Notes under the pieces: model-generated
The model's database searches: none
Seen by the model: the letters and a program-made list of their open reading frames with translations, nothing else
Told to the model about the DNA's origin: nothing
Made by a program: the position numbers and the translations under genes
From: Anabaena sp. FACHB-1237
GTDB taxonomy: Bacteria > Cyanobacteriota > Cyanobacteriia > Cyanobacteriales > Nostocaceae
DNA: 64,000 nt
Assembly: GCF_014696225.1 (NCBI RefSeq)
Contig: NZ_JACJPV010000002.1
Span: 62,001 to 126,000, forward strand
Reading direction: 5' to 3'
Part shown: positions 1-9,398 of the stretch, in pieces
Layout of the letters: each line of letters opens with the position of its first letter
How positions within the stretch are numbered: position 1 is the stretch's first letter

Positions 1-1
1 A

Positions 2-1360
2 GGTAGTAACCCTATTGCTGTGAAACGGGGAATTGACAAAACCGTAGAATTTTTGGTAGCAGAAATTGCGAAATTAGCTAAACCAGTAGAAGGTGCAGCG
101 ATCGCTCAAGTTGCTACAGTATCTGCTGGTAATGACATAGAAGTTGGCAATATGTTGGCCGAAGCTATGGAAAAAGTTACCAAAGATGGTGTTATTACCG
201 TAGATGAATCAAAATCTCTCACAACTGAATTAGAAGTAGTGGAAGGGATGCAAATTGATCGTGGTTACATTTCTCCTTACTTCATCACCAATAATGATCG
301 GATGACAGTAGAATTTGAAAATGCTCGCATCCTCATCGTTAACAAAAAAATTAGTGCCATTCAAGAGTTAGTACCCGTCTTAGAAAAAGTTGCTCGTTTA
401 GGTCAGCCTTTATTGATAATTGCCGAAGATCTCGAAGGTGATGCTTTAGCAACTTTAGTAGTTAACAAAGCGCGTGGAGTATTAGCCGTAGCAGCTATCA
501 AAGCTCCTGGTTTTGGTGAACGTCGTAAAGCAATGTTAGAAGACATTGCTATTTTGACAGATGGACAACTAATTGATGAAGAAATTGGTTTAAACCTAGA
601 CACTGCTACCTTAGAAATGTTGGGAACAGCCCAAAAAATCACCATTGACAAAGAAAATACCACAATTGTAGCTGGTAGTTCTGGCAAACCCGAAGTTCAA
701 CAACGTATTGCCCAAATTCGCAAGCAATTACAAGCCACTGATTCAGACTACGATAAAGAAAAACTACAAGAACGTATTGCTAAGTTAGCAGGTGGTGTGG
801 CAGTAATTAAAGTTGGTGCTGCGACAGAAACTGAACTCAAGGAGCGTAAATTAAGAATTGAGGACGCGCTAAATGCTACTAAAGCTGCTGTGGAAGAAGG
901 TATAGTTCCTGGTGGTGCAACAACTTTAATCAAACTAGCGGCTAAGGTAGAAGAGATTAAAAACACCCTCAAGGGAGAAGAACGGATCGGTGCAGATATT
1001 GTCCAAAAAGCATTAGAAGCACCTTTACGCCAAATAGCAGATAACGCAGGTGCAGAAGGTTCTGTAATTGTGTCTAAAGTGGGAGAAAGTCAAGGTAATA
1101 TTGGTTATAACGCAGCCACAGGAAAGTTTGAGGATCTTATTGCCGCAGGTATTATTGATCCCGCGAAGGTAGTGCGTTCAGCTTTACAAAATGCTGCTTC
1201 TATTGCTGGTATGGTGTTAACCACTGAAGCTATTATTGCCGAAAAGCCCGAAAAGAAAGCTCCCGCACCTGATGCCGGTATGGGCGGTATGGGCGGTATG
1301 GGCGGTATGGGTATGGGTGGTATGGGTATGGGTGGTATGGGCGGTATGGGTATGTTCTAA
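2..1360 (+). CDS. groL: Chaperonin GroEL, 3' part (5' end outside window)
   Basis: This is the 60-kDa chaperonin subunit that folds client proteins in a double-ring cytosolic cage with GroES, driven by ATP. The reading frame is open from base 2 and enters in the equatorial domain just before [12 protein letters not shown], so roughly the first 115 residues lie upstream of the window; the GTG at base 20 is an internal Val codon, not a start. About 450 codons remain, covering the rest of the equatorial domain, the apical domain and the return to the equatorial domain ([10 protein letters not shown], then AGAEGSVIV). The C-terminus is a Gly-Gly-Met repeat tail ending GMF, as in GroELs with a flexible cavity tail. 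Cyanobacteria usually have two groEL genes, one next to groES and one alone; the upstream side is missing, so the paralogue cannot be named. Confidence 0.97.
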   Translation, partial: GSNPIAVKRGIDKTVEFLVAEIAKLAKPVEGAAIAQVATVSAGNDIEVGNMLAEAMEKVTKDGVITVDESKSLTTELEVVEGMQIDRGYISPYFITNNDRMTVEFENARILIVNKKISAIQELVPVLEKVARLGQPLLIIAEDLEGDALATLVVNKARGVLAVAAIKAPGFGERRKAMLEDIAILTDGQLIDEEIGLNLDTATLEMLGTAQKITIDKENTTIVAGSSGKPEVQQRIAQIRKQLQATDSDYDKEKLQERIAKLAGGVAVIKVGAATETELKERKLRIEDALNATKAAVEEGIVPGGATTLIKLAAKVEEIKNTLKGEERIGADIVQKALEAPLRQIADNAGAEGSVIVSKVGESQGNIGYNAATGKFEDLIAAGIIDPAKVVRSALQNAASIAGMVLTTEAIIAEKPEKKAPAPDAGMGGMGGMGGMGMGGMGMGGMGGMGMF

Positions 1361-1539
1361 TTACCACTTATAACTGATTATTACTGATGAGGGTGTGTTA
1401 TGGCTTGGGCTGTAATGCACCCTGTACCATTTGATTCAATTTTTGTAAGAAGTTGGGGATATAGAATGATTCTATGGTAAAATTGGATTAAGTAAATATG
1501 TTTACCTGAATAAAAGCTTTGTTGTTTGTAATGTAATCA

Positions 1540-1548
1540 GGAGGATAA
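1540..1548 (+). promoter_or_regulatory. Strong Shine-Dalgarno for the ImmA/IrrE gene
   Basis: CAGGAGGAT lies a few bases before the ATG at 1553. It is one of the few near-perfect ribosome binding sites in the window and fixes that start. Confidence 0.6.
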
Positions 1549-1552
1549 GGCA

Positions 1553-2554
1553 ATGACAACAACTCTTACCATGTCTTCCCTCTATGCTAAAATCTCCCAT
1601 TTAGGTTTAAACCAAGACTATGTAAGAAAAAACGGTTTACCAAGTTGGTGGAATGATGAACTTAATGATCAACCCCTAGCTGTATTAGAAGGTGCTGGTT
1701 ACATTGCCAATAACCTTAATCTTGACTTGAAATCGTTGTTGATTGCTGAAGAAGAAATTAGGTTTAATTCTCCTCCTCCTACTAAGTTTAAACAGCATAA
1801 TAACCAAAATAAAGATCATCCTTATATCGCTCAAGCTTTGGCTAGTCGAGTAGCTGAACTAATTGCATTAGGTACAGAGGTTTATTTTACACCTTTACCT
1901 GTCAATGTTCATCAAATTAGAAGAGAAATTTTAACAAGTCATACAACAGTTAATTTAATATCTTTACTAGAATATTGTTGGAGTCAAGGAATTGTTATTG
2001 CTCATTTTCATCATTTTCCTGACAATACCAAGAAGTTTGCAGGGTTAATTCAATGGCAATTTTCTCGTCCTGTAATTATTCTTAGTTCAAAACATAAACA
2101 CTGTGCTAGATTAGCTTTTGACTTAGCACACGAATTAGGTCATTTAGCATTAGGACATTTAAAAGAAGGTATGTTAATTGATGAAACAATTGAATCTGAT
2201 TGCTATGATGATGATGAATGTCAGGCTGATAAATTTGCTACTCAATTATTATTAGGTAATTGTGATAATTGTTTAGGAAATAGAAAATTTAAAGATGCTG
2301 AAAATTTTAGTGCTTATGTGATTAATAATATTATTCCTCAATATCCAGAAATTGAAGCTGAAGCATTAATTCTTAACTATGGATGGCATAATAAAAAATA
2401 TTTTCCTTTAGTAAGTGCTGCTTTAAATAAATTACAATTAGATAGTAATATCAATAGTTGGCAGATTATTAATGAATATTTAGCTGATAGATTAGACTGG
2501 GATAAGTTTAATGATGAAAGCTATGAGTATTTAGAGAAAGTATTAGGGGTTTAA
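1553..2554 (+). CDS. ImmA/IrrE-family (M78) zinc metallo-endopeptidase
   Basis: Predicted soluble zinc peptidase of 333 residues. HELGH at residues 193-197 (inside AFDLAHELGHLALGHL) gives the two His ligands and catalytic Glu of the ImmA/IrrE family, and ECQADKFATQLLL near residue 222 supplies the usual third acidic ligand. The first ~70 residues (QPLAVLEGAGYIANNLNLD) may be a degenerate helix-turn-helix as in XRE-peptidase fusions; this is a guess. ImmA-type proteases cleave HTH repressors to induce mobile elements, and IrrE-type proteins cleave DdrO in radiation response; relatives also occur in toxin-antitoxin-like pairs. The next gene, 27 bases downstream on the same strand, encodes a PIN-like protein, so the two probably work together. 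No cognate repressor gene is adjacent. Confidence 0.85.
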   Translation: MTTTLTMSSLYAKISHLGLNQDYVRKNGLPSWWNDELNDQPLAVLEGAGYIANNLNLDLKSLLIAEEEIRFNSPPPTKFKQHNNQNKDHPYIAQALASRVAELIALGTEVYFTPLPVNVHQIRREILTSHTTVNLISLLEYCWSQGIVIAHFHHFPDNTKKFAGLIQWQFSRPVIILSSKHKHCARLAFDLAHELGHLALGHLKEGMLIDETIESDCYDDDECQADKFATQLLLGNCDNCLGNRKFKDAENFSAYVINNIIPQYPEIEAEALILNYGWHNKKYFPLVSAALNKLQLDSNINSWQIINEYLADRLDWDKFNDESYEYLEKVLGV

Positions 2555-2581
2555 CTTAGAAGTTTAATTAGGAGTTTAATT

Positions 2582-3313
2582 TTGCAGGGTTCATTTTACT
2601 GTTTAGATAATGATATTATTCTTAAATTATCTACTTGTAACCTTTTTGATGATACTTTTAAAACTTTTGATGTTGAAGTAAATCAAGTAAAAATACTAGA
2701 TAGTTTTCAATATAAATTTTCTAGTAAAATTACTCGGAAAAGAGGAAATAAAGCTAATAATGATTATGATAAATATAATGTGGAAAAAGCTTTAAAATTT
2801 ACTCGAAACTATGCAACTCTTTCAGAAAGTAATTGTGATGCTATTGATATAGAGATTTATACTAGACTAGTAAATTATAGCAAAAATAGTAATGATAAAA
2901 AAAATACTATTGATCAGGGAGAAGCAATTTTAATTAGTCATGTTTGTTATCTTAATCAACAGGGTGATAATAGTTATTTATTAACAGGTGATAAACGCTG
3001 TTTAAAAGCGTTAATTAATTCTGGTTTTACTGGTGTTATTGAACCTCTTGAGGGTAAAGTATGGTGTTTAGAACAATTGATTTTAAAAAATATTGAGGCG
3101 TTTGGATTTGAATATGTGAAAACTAATATTGTTCCTGTAAATATTTGTGATGCAGTTTTAAAAGTTGCTTTTTCAAGTTTTTTAACTACAGAAGAAAATA
3201 GTATAGGATCTTTAAAAAGTTATCTTGAGGAATTGAGAAAAGATACAGGTAATTTATTACATATTTATCCCGATAATTACAGCAAATTTCGTCTAAATAG
3301 TGTACACCAATAG
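2582..3313 (+). CDS. PIN-like domain protein, partner of the upstream peptidase
   Basis: A 243-residue protein with probable TTG start (an AGGAG-like stretch lies just upstream). The acidic residues of a PIN ribonuclease are in the right order: Asp9/Asp11 in LDNDIILKL, Glu114 in DQGEAILISH and Asp137 in LLTGDKRCLKAL. PIN domains are metal-dependent RNases, often toxins of toxin-antitoxin or defence modules. The C-terminal ~85 residues have no motif I recognise. It sits 27 bases after the ImmA/IrrE gene and both are very AT-rich with Asn/Lys-heavy codons, so they likely form one acquired two-gene unit. The PIN call rests on motif spacing, not on a search; a structure prediction would settle it. 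Confidence 0.65.
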   Translation: MQGSFYCLDNDIILKLSTCNLFDDTFKTFDVEVNQVKILDSFQYKFSSKITRKRGNKANNDYDKYNVEKALKFTRNYATLSESNCDAIDIEIYTRLVNYSKNSNDKKNTIDQGEAILISHVCYLNQQGDNSYLLTGDKRCLKALINSGFTGVIEPLEGKVWCLEQLILKNIEAFGFEYVKTNIVPVNICDAVLKVAFSSFLTTEENSIGSLKSYLEELRKDTGNLLHIYPDNYSKFRLNSVHQ

Positions 3314-3407
3314 CGAGTAGGAATGGTAGTACAAGAATCATTATCATTAATATCTGTACCTCATTTACCTGTAATCTGCTGTATATTCAAGGTTTTTTGT
3401 ACTGTAG

Positions 3408-3510
3408 TAAGCTGTTGTGCCTTTAACTTGAATAATTAATACAAGCAAGATGCTTGTGCTACTGTAACTTCAGGTTTTTTAATTATACAGTGAGTGCTGC
3501 ACATTAGCTT
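3408..3510 (-). mobile_element. 104-bp TA-flanked MITE, copy 1 (reverse)
   Basis: Reverse-orientation copy of the dispersed element with ends TAAGCTAATGTGC and GCACAACAGCTTA and the central hairpin ACAAGCA-TCT-TGCTTGT. It is the only clearly inverted copy in the window. Confidence 0.8.
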
Positions 3511-3566
3511 AATTCCTATTCATTCCTGTGATAAAAGCTGAGATAAATTACTGTTTAGTCGACAGT

Positions 3567-3702
3567 CCCGCCTAGAAATGAATTTCCACGCTAATAGGCA
3601 AAGTTTACTAAAGTAAACTAAACAATTGAAACAATCTTGAGGTTATTTAGTCATCTTCCGATGACTTTTGCTATTAGACAAAGGAATTCATTCCCAGTCG
3701 GG
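3567..3702. mobile_element. Possible MITE with ~20-bp imperfect inverted ends
   Basis: The left end CCCGCCTAGAAATGAATTTC is an imperfect inverted match to the right end GGAATTCATTCCCAGTCGGG. Inside is AGTTTACTAAAGTAAACT, a palindrome. Partial relatives start near 39958 and 5985. It is non-coding, and its mobility is inferred. Confidence 0.5.
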
Positions 3703-3889
3703 CTATGGTTTTTACGTTAAGTTGAAACTTACAGCACATTCCATCTACATGAGGTACACTATGAACACAGCAATATGCCTGTTTTACAAGGGTTTTATCA
3801 TTAACATCTGTACCTCATCATAACGGAAACTGCTGTATGTTGCGTAGCTGCTAAACCCCTACCAAATACTAATTCATAACAATAAATAA

Positions 3890-5236
3890 TTATCTCATTG
3901 TCACAAACTCCTCCGCCGCAGAAGGATGAATACCCACAGTCGCATCAAAATCCGCTTTAGTTGCACCCATTTTCACCGCAATAGCCACACCTTGAATAAT
4001 CTCTGCTGCACTATCTCCCACCATGTGAGCACCTAAAATCTTATCGGTGTTAGTATCTACGATTAATTTCATCATAGTTTTTTCCTGCTTACCCGCCAAG
4101 GTATAATACATAGGACGGAAATTAGTACGGAAGACTTTAATACTATCACCATATTTTTCCCGTGCTGCCGCTTCTGTAAGACCTACGGTAGCTGCTTCTG
4201 GTTGGGAAAATACAGCAGTAGCAATATCTTCATGACTGAATTTACGGACGTTATTACCAAATTCACTATCAGCAAATGCGCGTCCTTCACCAATAGCAAC
4301 AGGTGTTAAATTCATTCTATCAGTCACATCTCCCACCGCAAAAATGTTAGCTTGGCTAGTTTGACTGTATTCATTTACCTTGATAGCATTTAATGGACTG
4401 GTTACTTCCACTCCTGCTTTATCTAAACCTAAACTATCAACATTAGGAATCCGTCCCGTAGCTACCAATAAAGTATCAGCTATAATGGGTTCTGGATCAC
4501 CAGATAAACTAATTTTCAAGCCCTCTGGCAATTTTTCCACCGCAGTTACTACAGTATTTTTGCAAATATTAATACCGTGCTCAATCATTCCTTGTTCAAC
4601 AGTGGTGTAAATATCTTCATCAAAACCTTTTAAGATGTGGTCTTTTCTGATAATTTGTGTCACTTGAGAACCTAAACCTTTCATGATACAAGCAAATTCT
4701 GTACCAATGTAACCAGAACCAATAATAGCAATATGTTTTGGTTTACTTTGCAGATGAAACATACCATCAGAAGTAATAGCGTGTTCTATTCCCGGTGTTT
4801 CCGGTTTAATAGGACGACCACCCACAGCTATTAAAATCTTATCGCTGGTATATTGTTTACCATTAACTTCTATAGTATGATTGTCTAAAAGCGTACCACG
4901 TCCAGAAATTAATTCCACTCCCGCTTTTTCTAAGAAAGATATGTGTAGTTTTGACAGTCTATTAACTTCCTTATCTATGGACGTGATGAAATGTTCCCAG
5001 TCAAATTTTACATCTCCCACAGTCCAACCATAACCGGCAGCTTCTTGAAATTGGGCAGGAAAATGTGAACCGTAAACCATCAGTTTTTTGGGTACACAAC
5101 CGCGAATTACACAAGTACCCCCTACTAAGTCATTTTCGGCGATCGCCACTTTCGCGCCATAACTAGCAGCGCGTTTAGATGCTGCTAAACCGCCAGAACC
5201 CGCACCAATTACAAACAGATCGTAATCAAAACTCAT
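3890..5236 (-). CDS. gor: Glutathione-disulfide reductase
   Basis: A 448-residue FAD flavoenzyme that reduces GSSG to GSH with NAD(P)H in the cytosol, part of redox and peroxide defence. The N-terminal Rossmann motif GAGSGG (residues 11-16) binds FAD. GGTCVIRGCVPKK carries the redox-active disulfide Cys42-Cys47. A second dinucleotide site follows (GSGYIGTEFA), with IIRKDHILKGFD in the cofactor-selecting region; the mix of Arg and Lys there fits the cyanobacterial type. The C-terminal GIHPSAAEEF contains the catalytic His437-Glu442 pair. Length and motif set match glutathione reductase better than mercuric reductase, lipoamide dehydrogenase or trypanothione reductase. It is transcribed alone and divergently from the thioesterase gene at 5423. 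Confidence 0.95.
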   Translation of the reverse strand: MSFDYDLFVIGAGSGGLAASKRAASYGAKVAIAENDLVGGTCVIRGCVPKKLMVYGSHFPAQFQEAAGYGWTVGDVKFDWEHFITSIDKEVNRLSKLHISFLEKAGVELISGRGTLLDNHTIEVNGKQYTSDKILIAVGGRPIKPETPGIEHAITSDGMFHLQSKPKHIAIIGSGYIGTEFACIMKGLGSQVTQIIRKDHILKGFDEDIYTTVEQGMIEHGINICKNTVVTAVEKLPEGLKISLSGDPEPIIADTLLVATGRIPNVDSLGLDKAGVEVTSPLNAIKVNEYSQTSQANIFAVGDVTDRMNLTPVAIGEGRAFADSEFGNNVRKFSHEDIATAVFSQPEAATVGLTEAAAREKYGDSIKVFRTNFRPMYYTLAGKQEKTMMKLIVDTNTDKILGAHMVGDSAAEIIQGVAIAVKMGATKADFDATVGIHPSAAEEFVTMR

Positions 5237-5320
5237 AAATTTAATCGTCTATCTTTAGTTTAATGGTAGTTTGTTCATTTTAAAACATCTAGCTTGTTTT
5301 TGTGTGGGTTCTAAAAATCA

Positions 5321-5353
5321 GATCCTAGAGTTCTTAAAGAAGTCGGGTATCTT
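5321..5353. repeat. Decayed copy of the GATCCCGGACTTC palindrome
   Basis: The segment AGATCCTAGAGTTCTTAAAG followed by AAGTCGGGTATCTTG is a degenerate member of the 31-bp palindrome family seen intact at 20567, 34806, 36025, 42511 and 47951. Confidence 0.45.
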
Positions 5354-5422
5354 GTTCTATATGGCATGAAAATATTGGCAAGATGATCTAGAATTACAAA
5401 GATAACTTATTAAATTAAGATC

Positions 5423-5872
5423 ATGTCTTTTAATTATCATCGCACTATCCATTTTCAAGATACAGATGCGGCAGGAGTTGTTTATTTTGCAAACGTTTTG
5501 AAAATTTGTCATGAAAGTTATGAAGCATCTTTAGCAGAGGTTAATATTAATTTAAAGTCTTTTTTTGCCAACCCATCTATTGCTTTTCCTATTGTTCATA
5601 GTAGTGTAGATTTTTTCCGTCCGATGTATTGTGGTGATCATTTAATAGTAAGTTTAGCACCACAAAAAATAGGAGTAGGTAAGTTTGAAATTAGTTATGA
5701 ATTGAAAATTAATGATATTTTAGTGGCTAAAGCTATCACTAGACACGCTTGTATTGATGTGGAAACTAGAAGTAAGGAAGAATTACCAGATTATATGATT
5801 CATTGGTTAGAAATAAATCGGAAAGAAGTGGAAACTGCGATCAGAATCATGTCGAGATCAGAAGCTGTGTAG
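5423..5872 (+). CDS. Acyl-CoA thioesterase, probable 1,4-dihydroxy-2-naphthoyl-CoA hydrolase
   Basis: A 149-residue hotdog-fold thioesterase. The 4-hydroxybenzoyl-CoA-thioesterase signature [20 protein letters not shown] begins at residue 12 and includes the catalytic Asp (residue 15 region). In cyanobacteria such proteins (Slr0204 type) hydrolyse DHNA-CoA in phylloquinone synthesis, releasing the naphthoate before prenylation for photosystem I. Length and motif agree. YbgC-type acyl-CoA thioesterases look similar, so the substrate is inferred from organism and family. It is monocistronic and divergent from gor, with a 186-bp shared upstream region. Confidence 0.8.
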   Translation: MSFNYHRTIHFQDTDAAGVVYFANVLKICHESYEASLAEVNINLKSFFANPSIAFPIVHSSVDFFRPMYCGDHLIVSLAPQKIGVGKFEISYELKINDILVAKAITRHACIDVETRSKEELPDYMIHWLEINRKEVETAIRIMSRSEAV

Positions 5873-6873
5873 ATCCAGGGAACAGGGATTGGCGAGAAAA
5901 TTGTTTATTCTGACTCCCTGTACGCGTTTAGTACTGATCAAGTGTGTCAATTTCTAAACACGACTTATTTGTTTAGGTTCCCCACCCGCCATGAAATAAA
6001 TTTCACGGCTAATACTTTTGCTATGAGATACACAGAATATAGCTTACACTATGCTGCGCTATCATTCCCATTGAGGCCTTGGTAGGGTGCGTCAGACAGT
6101 ATAAATCATGTAAATAACCAAATTGTTCATATCTGACGCACCCTACAACTAACTCTTATTTATTAGCTTTTTGTAAGGGTTAATTAAAAGATATTATGAT
6201 CTTTTCCAGATAAAAAACTTACACTTTGAAACCAAAATTACAGAATTTACTTTAATTTGTATTCATCATATATAAGCATAAGAAAGCGTAAAATCCTCTC
6301 TGAGAACGTGACAAATAAGATGATTAACTTATTTTTTTGATCTAGTAAGGAATTGATCTTAAAAGTCAGGTATCTCCAGTTCTATCAAGTTGAATCTCAA
6401 ATCATAAATTAATATTACTTGACAAATCTGAAAATATCTTAGTTTATCTTGATATAAATTTTACATTTCTTTACTATCAAGTGAAATATCTTCAGGTAAA
6501 AAGGTCATTAGCCTAGCAATAGCTTGATTTAACAGAAAGTAATCATAGTTACTTTTTAGTTACTTTTTAGTGACTTTTGCCATTTAGTAATTAGTAATTA
6601 TTGGTCAGCTTGAGTTACAGCTAAGGTAAATATCTGATCATACTCATTTTTAAACCTTCTCATTGCTGACTGCTGACTGCTAATTTATTAATTCTTCACA
6701 TTTGACAAAAATCGTCTACTATTTCTAGTTATTACAAGAGAAACCAGGAGGTAAGAAATTTGCTAGAATTAAGCCGTGATTTGAAAAGAAACACAGCCGT
6801 GCTATATAATTGCATGGTTTTCACCAAAAAAATAAACTGAAAAAACTGATTAATAATTCCTTTTTTATAATCT
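5873..6873. other. Long non-coding region upstream of metG
   Basis: No convincing gene in either strand over 1 kb. It holds an inverted-repeat element at 6082-6146, a decayed inverted-repeat relative near 5985-6060, the short repeats AGTTACTTTTTAGTTACTTT near 6545, and AT-rich sequence up to metG. A 60-codon open frame opposite the metG start is most likely a shadow. No T-box or tRNA was recognised. Confidence 0.5.
6082..6146. mobile_element. Short inverted-repeat element (GTAGGGTGCGTCAGA ends)
   Basis: A perfect 15-bp inverted repeat, GTAGGGTGCGTCAGA and TCTGACGCACCCTAC, separated by 35 bp. The same inner arms are found inside longer elements ending AGGACTTACGCAA at 18.8, 49.8, 51.1 and 57.7 kb, so this is probably the core of that family. 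Confidence 0.65.
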
Positions 6874-8469
6874 ATGAATCTAGTATCTAAAACACAAAAC
6901 ACTTTTGTACTCACAACACCACTGTACTATGTTAACGACGTTCCCCATATTGGTAGTGCTTACACAACTATAGCAGCAGATGCGATCGCTCGATTTCAAC
7001 GCTTATTAGGAAAAGAGGTACTACTAATTACAGGAACCGATGAACATGGTCAAAAAATTGAAAGATCCGCAGCAAGTTTAGGTAAACATCCTCAAGAATT
7101 TTGTGATGGAATAGTCCCCAGTTTTCTCGACTTGTGGAAATTACTGGATATTCAATATGATCGCTTTAGTCGCACTACAGCACCACGTCATCATGAAATA
7201 GTCAAAGAATTTTTTCAGCGAGTGTGGGAAAAAGGAGACATTTACCAAGGACAACAACAGGGTTGGTACTGTGTCAGTTGTGAAGAGTTTAAAGAAGAAC
7301 GAGATTTATTGCCGGATAAATATTGTCCTATACACACTAGCAAACAAGTGGAATGGCGAGATGAGCAAAATTACTTTTTTGCTTTATCTAAATATCAAAG
7401 TCAATTAGAAGAATTTTATCAATCCCATCCTGATTTTATCCAACCAGTCAGCCGTCGTAACGAAGTTTTAAATTTTGTCCATCAAGGCCTACAAGACTTT
7501 TCCATCTCCCGGGTAAATCTGGATTGGGGTTTTCCTGTACCTGTGGACTCTCAACATACATTATATGTGTGGTTTGATGCTTTATTAGGCTATGTTACAG
7601 CATTACTAGAAGCTGATGCAGAAGCAAATTTAGCTAATGCGTTACCAAAATGGTGGCCGATTAATTTACATCTAATTGGTAAAGATATTTTACGCTTTCA
7701 TGCCGTATATTGGCCAGCAATGTTAATGTCCGCAGGGCTACCATTACCAGAAAAGGTATTTGGCCATGGTTTTTTAACCAAAAATGGGCAAAAAATGGGT
7801 AAAACCTTGGGTAATACACTTGATCCTATAAGTTTAGTACAAAGTTATGGGAGTGATGCAGTTCGTTATTACTTCCTTAAGGAAATTGAGTTTGGGAAAG
7901 ATGGAGATTTTAATGAAAGTAGGTTCATTAATGTTTTAAATGCAGATTTAGCAAATGACTTAGGGAATTTATTAAATCGGACTTTAAACATGGTGAAAAA
8001 ATACTGTGCTGGTAAAGTTCCCTCTTTAACTGCTTCAGTAATTTCTGGAGATAACCCTTTAAAAACAATAGGTTTAAATTTAGGAGAAAAAGTTGCCCGA
8101 TGTTATACAGACTTAGCTTTTAATGAAGTTTGTCAACAAACTTTATCTCTAGTACAAGCTAGTAATAAATTTATTGATGAACAAGCACCTTGGACATTAT
8201 ATAAACAAGGAAAGCAACAGGAAGTAGAAGCGGTATTATATACGGTTTTAGAGTCTGTGCGATTAGCAGCTTATCTTTTGTCTCCCATAATTCCCAAAAT
8301 TAGTAGTGATATCTATCAACAATTAGGTTGGGAAATTGATTTTAATGATCAAAAGGTAAGCTCCATTATAGCATCTTTTAATATCCATAGTCAATGGGGA
8401 ATATTATCCGATCAACAGCAATTAGGATCTCCCAAACCTATTTTTAAGAGGATAGAGATAACAAAATAG
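6874..8469 (+). CDS. metG: Methionyl-tRNA synthetase
   Basis: Class I aminoacyl-tRNA synthetase charging Met-tRNA and initiator tRNA, 531 residues. The HIGH-type motif is PHIGSAY (residues 24-30). The KMSKS loop reads KMGKT at residues 307-311. A connective-peptide zinc knuckle is visible as Cys133-x2-Cys136 and Cys151-x2-His154. The helical anticodon-binding domain follows (LNRTLNMVKKY, then LAAYLLSPIIP). It lacks the C-terminal EMAP/Trbp111-like dimerisation domain, as in the ~530-residue bacterial form. The ATG at 6874 puts the catalytic start FVLTTPLYYV at residue 11. It is transcribed alone, with 1 kb of non-coding DNA upstream. Confidence 0.96.
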   Translation: MNLVSKTQNTFVLTTPLYYVNDVPHIGSAYTTIAADAIARFQRLLGKEVLLITGTDEHGQKIERSAASLGKHPQEFCDGIVPSFLDLWKLLDIQYDRFSRTTAPRHHEIVKEFFQRVWEKGDIYQGQQQGWYCVSCEEFKEERDLLPDKYCPIHTSKQVEWRDEQNYFFALSKYQSQLEEFYQSHPDFIQPVSRRNEVLNFVHQGLQDFSISRVNLDWGFPVPVDSQHTLYVWFDALLGYVTALLEADAEANLANALPKWWPINLHLIGKDILRFHAVYWPAMLMSAGLPLPEKVFGHGFLTKNGQKMGKTLGNTLDPISLVQSYGSDAVRYYFLKEIEFGKDGDFNESRFINVLNADLANDLGNLLNRTLNMVKKYCAGKVPSLTASVISGDNPLKTIGLNLGEKVARCYTDLAFNEVCQQTLSLVQASNKFIDEQAPWTLYKQGKQQEVEAVLYTVLESVRLAAYLLSPIIPKISSDIYQQLGWEIDFNDQKVSSIIASFNIHSQWGILSDQQQLGSPKPIFKRIEITK

Positions 8470-8762
8470 CTATCAGCAGTCAGTTTACTGATTAGTTAAT
8501 CAATGTCAATAGCAAGGATTTTGATTTTTCCAAACAACTTATGTAAATAACATTTGTAAATAATTGTAATTCTTAATATTGGCTATTAACTAATAGCTGA
8601 AAGCTGATTACTGAAAGCTAATAGATGAACAAAATAAATTTTTGATTTTGTTTCCCATTACCTTTTTTCTCCTATTTTACCCGTCAATAATTAACTTATC
8701 CAATTCTAACAAATAACTAAAAGTTAGAAACTACTATCACAAGAAGGATAACAACACAAGGT

Positions 8763-9398
8763 ATGACAACGATGTTAAATAATTTAGAAAATGACTCAAT
8801 CTTTACCCCAGAACAAGTGTTGGAAAATCGGGGTCGAGTGGCAATTTTTATTGATGGTTCAAACCTGTTTTATGCGGCATTACAATTAGGAATTGAAATA
8901 GATTACACTAAATTGTTATGTCGTTTAACAGGAGGTTCAAGACTATTACGGGCGTTTTTCTATACTGGGGTAGATAGAACCAATGAAAAACAACAGGGAT
9001 TTTTATTGTGGATGCGACGTAATGGTTATCGTGTGATTGCTAAGGATTTGGTACAATTACCAGATGGTTCAAAAAAAGCTAACCTAGATGTGGAAATAGC
9101 TGTGGATATGATGGCTTTAGTAGATTCCTATGATACCGCAGTTTTAGTCAGTGGTGATGGGGATTTAGCTTATGCTGTTAATTCCGTGAGTTATCGAGGT
9201 GTGAGAGTAGAGGTAGTCAGTTTGCGATCTATGACTAGCGATAGTTTAATTAATGTGAGCGATCGCTATATTGATTTAGAAGCTATCAAGGAAGATATTC
9301 AAAAAACTCCTCGGCCTGGTTATCCCTATCGTCCCCTATCTAGCATGGGTTTTTTAGATGATCCTAGAGATAGTGATTCCCATTTAGAAATAGAATAA
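8763..9398 (+). CDS. NYN-domain (LabA/DUF88-like) protein
   Basis: A 211-residue protein with a NYN domain, a PIN-related predicted RNase fold. Acidic positions are visible in VAIFIDGSNLFYA (residues ~27-39), KKANLDVEIAVDMMAL and VLVSGDGDLAYAV, the order expected of the NYN metal site. Relatives include LabA, which affects circadian output in Synechococcus; function here is not established. The stop codon overlaps the next start as TAATG (9396-9400), so translation is probably coupled to the lptC-like gene, an unexpected pairing of an RNase-fold protein with an envelope protein. AAGG lies just before the ATG. Confidence 0.8.
   Translation: MTTMLNNLENDSIFTPEQVLENRGRVAIFIDGSNLFYAALQLGIEIDYTKLLCRLTGGSRLLRAFFYTGVDRTNEKQQGFLLWMRRNGYRVIAKDLVQLPDGSKKANLDVEIAVDMMALVDSYDTAVLVSGDGDLAYAVNSVSYRGVRVEVVSLRSMTSDSLINVSDRYIDLEAIKEDIQKTPRPGYPYRPLSSMGFLDDPRDSDSHLEIE

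Larger units (their letters stand above)
3314..3889. other. Intergenic region made of repeats
   Basis: No gene seen. It holds an inverted copy of the 104-bp TA element (3408-3510), a 136-bp inverted-repeat element (3567-3702), and two similar segments around 3341-3385 and 3794-3840 sharing TATCATTAA, ATCTGTACCTCAT and CTGCTGTAT, which bracket the whole block. A copy of the ATGAACACAGCAA...TGCCTG hairpin unit also found in tandem at 21.4 kb lies at about 3759-3795. Confidence 0.6.

Noticed and set aside
403..972. Minus-strand frames inside groL
   Set aside because: Shadows of a strongly conserved coding region.
6732..6914. Small minus-strand frame overlapping the metG start
   Set aside because: Overlaps a certain gene start and has no family features.
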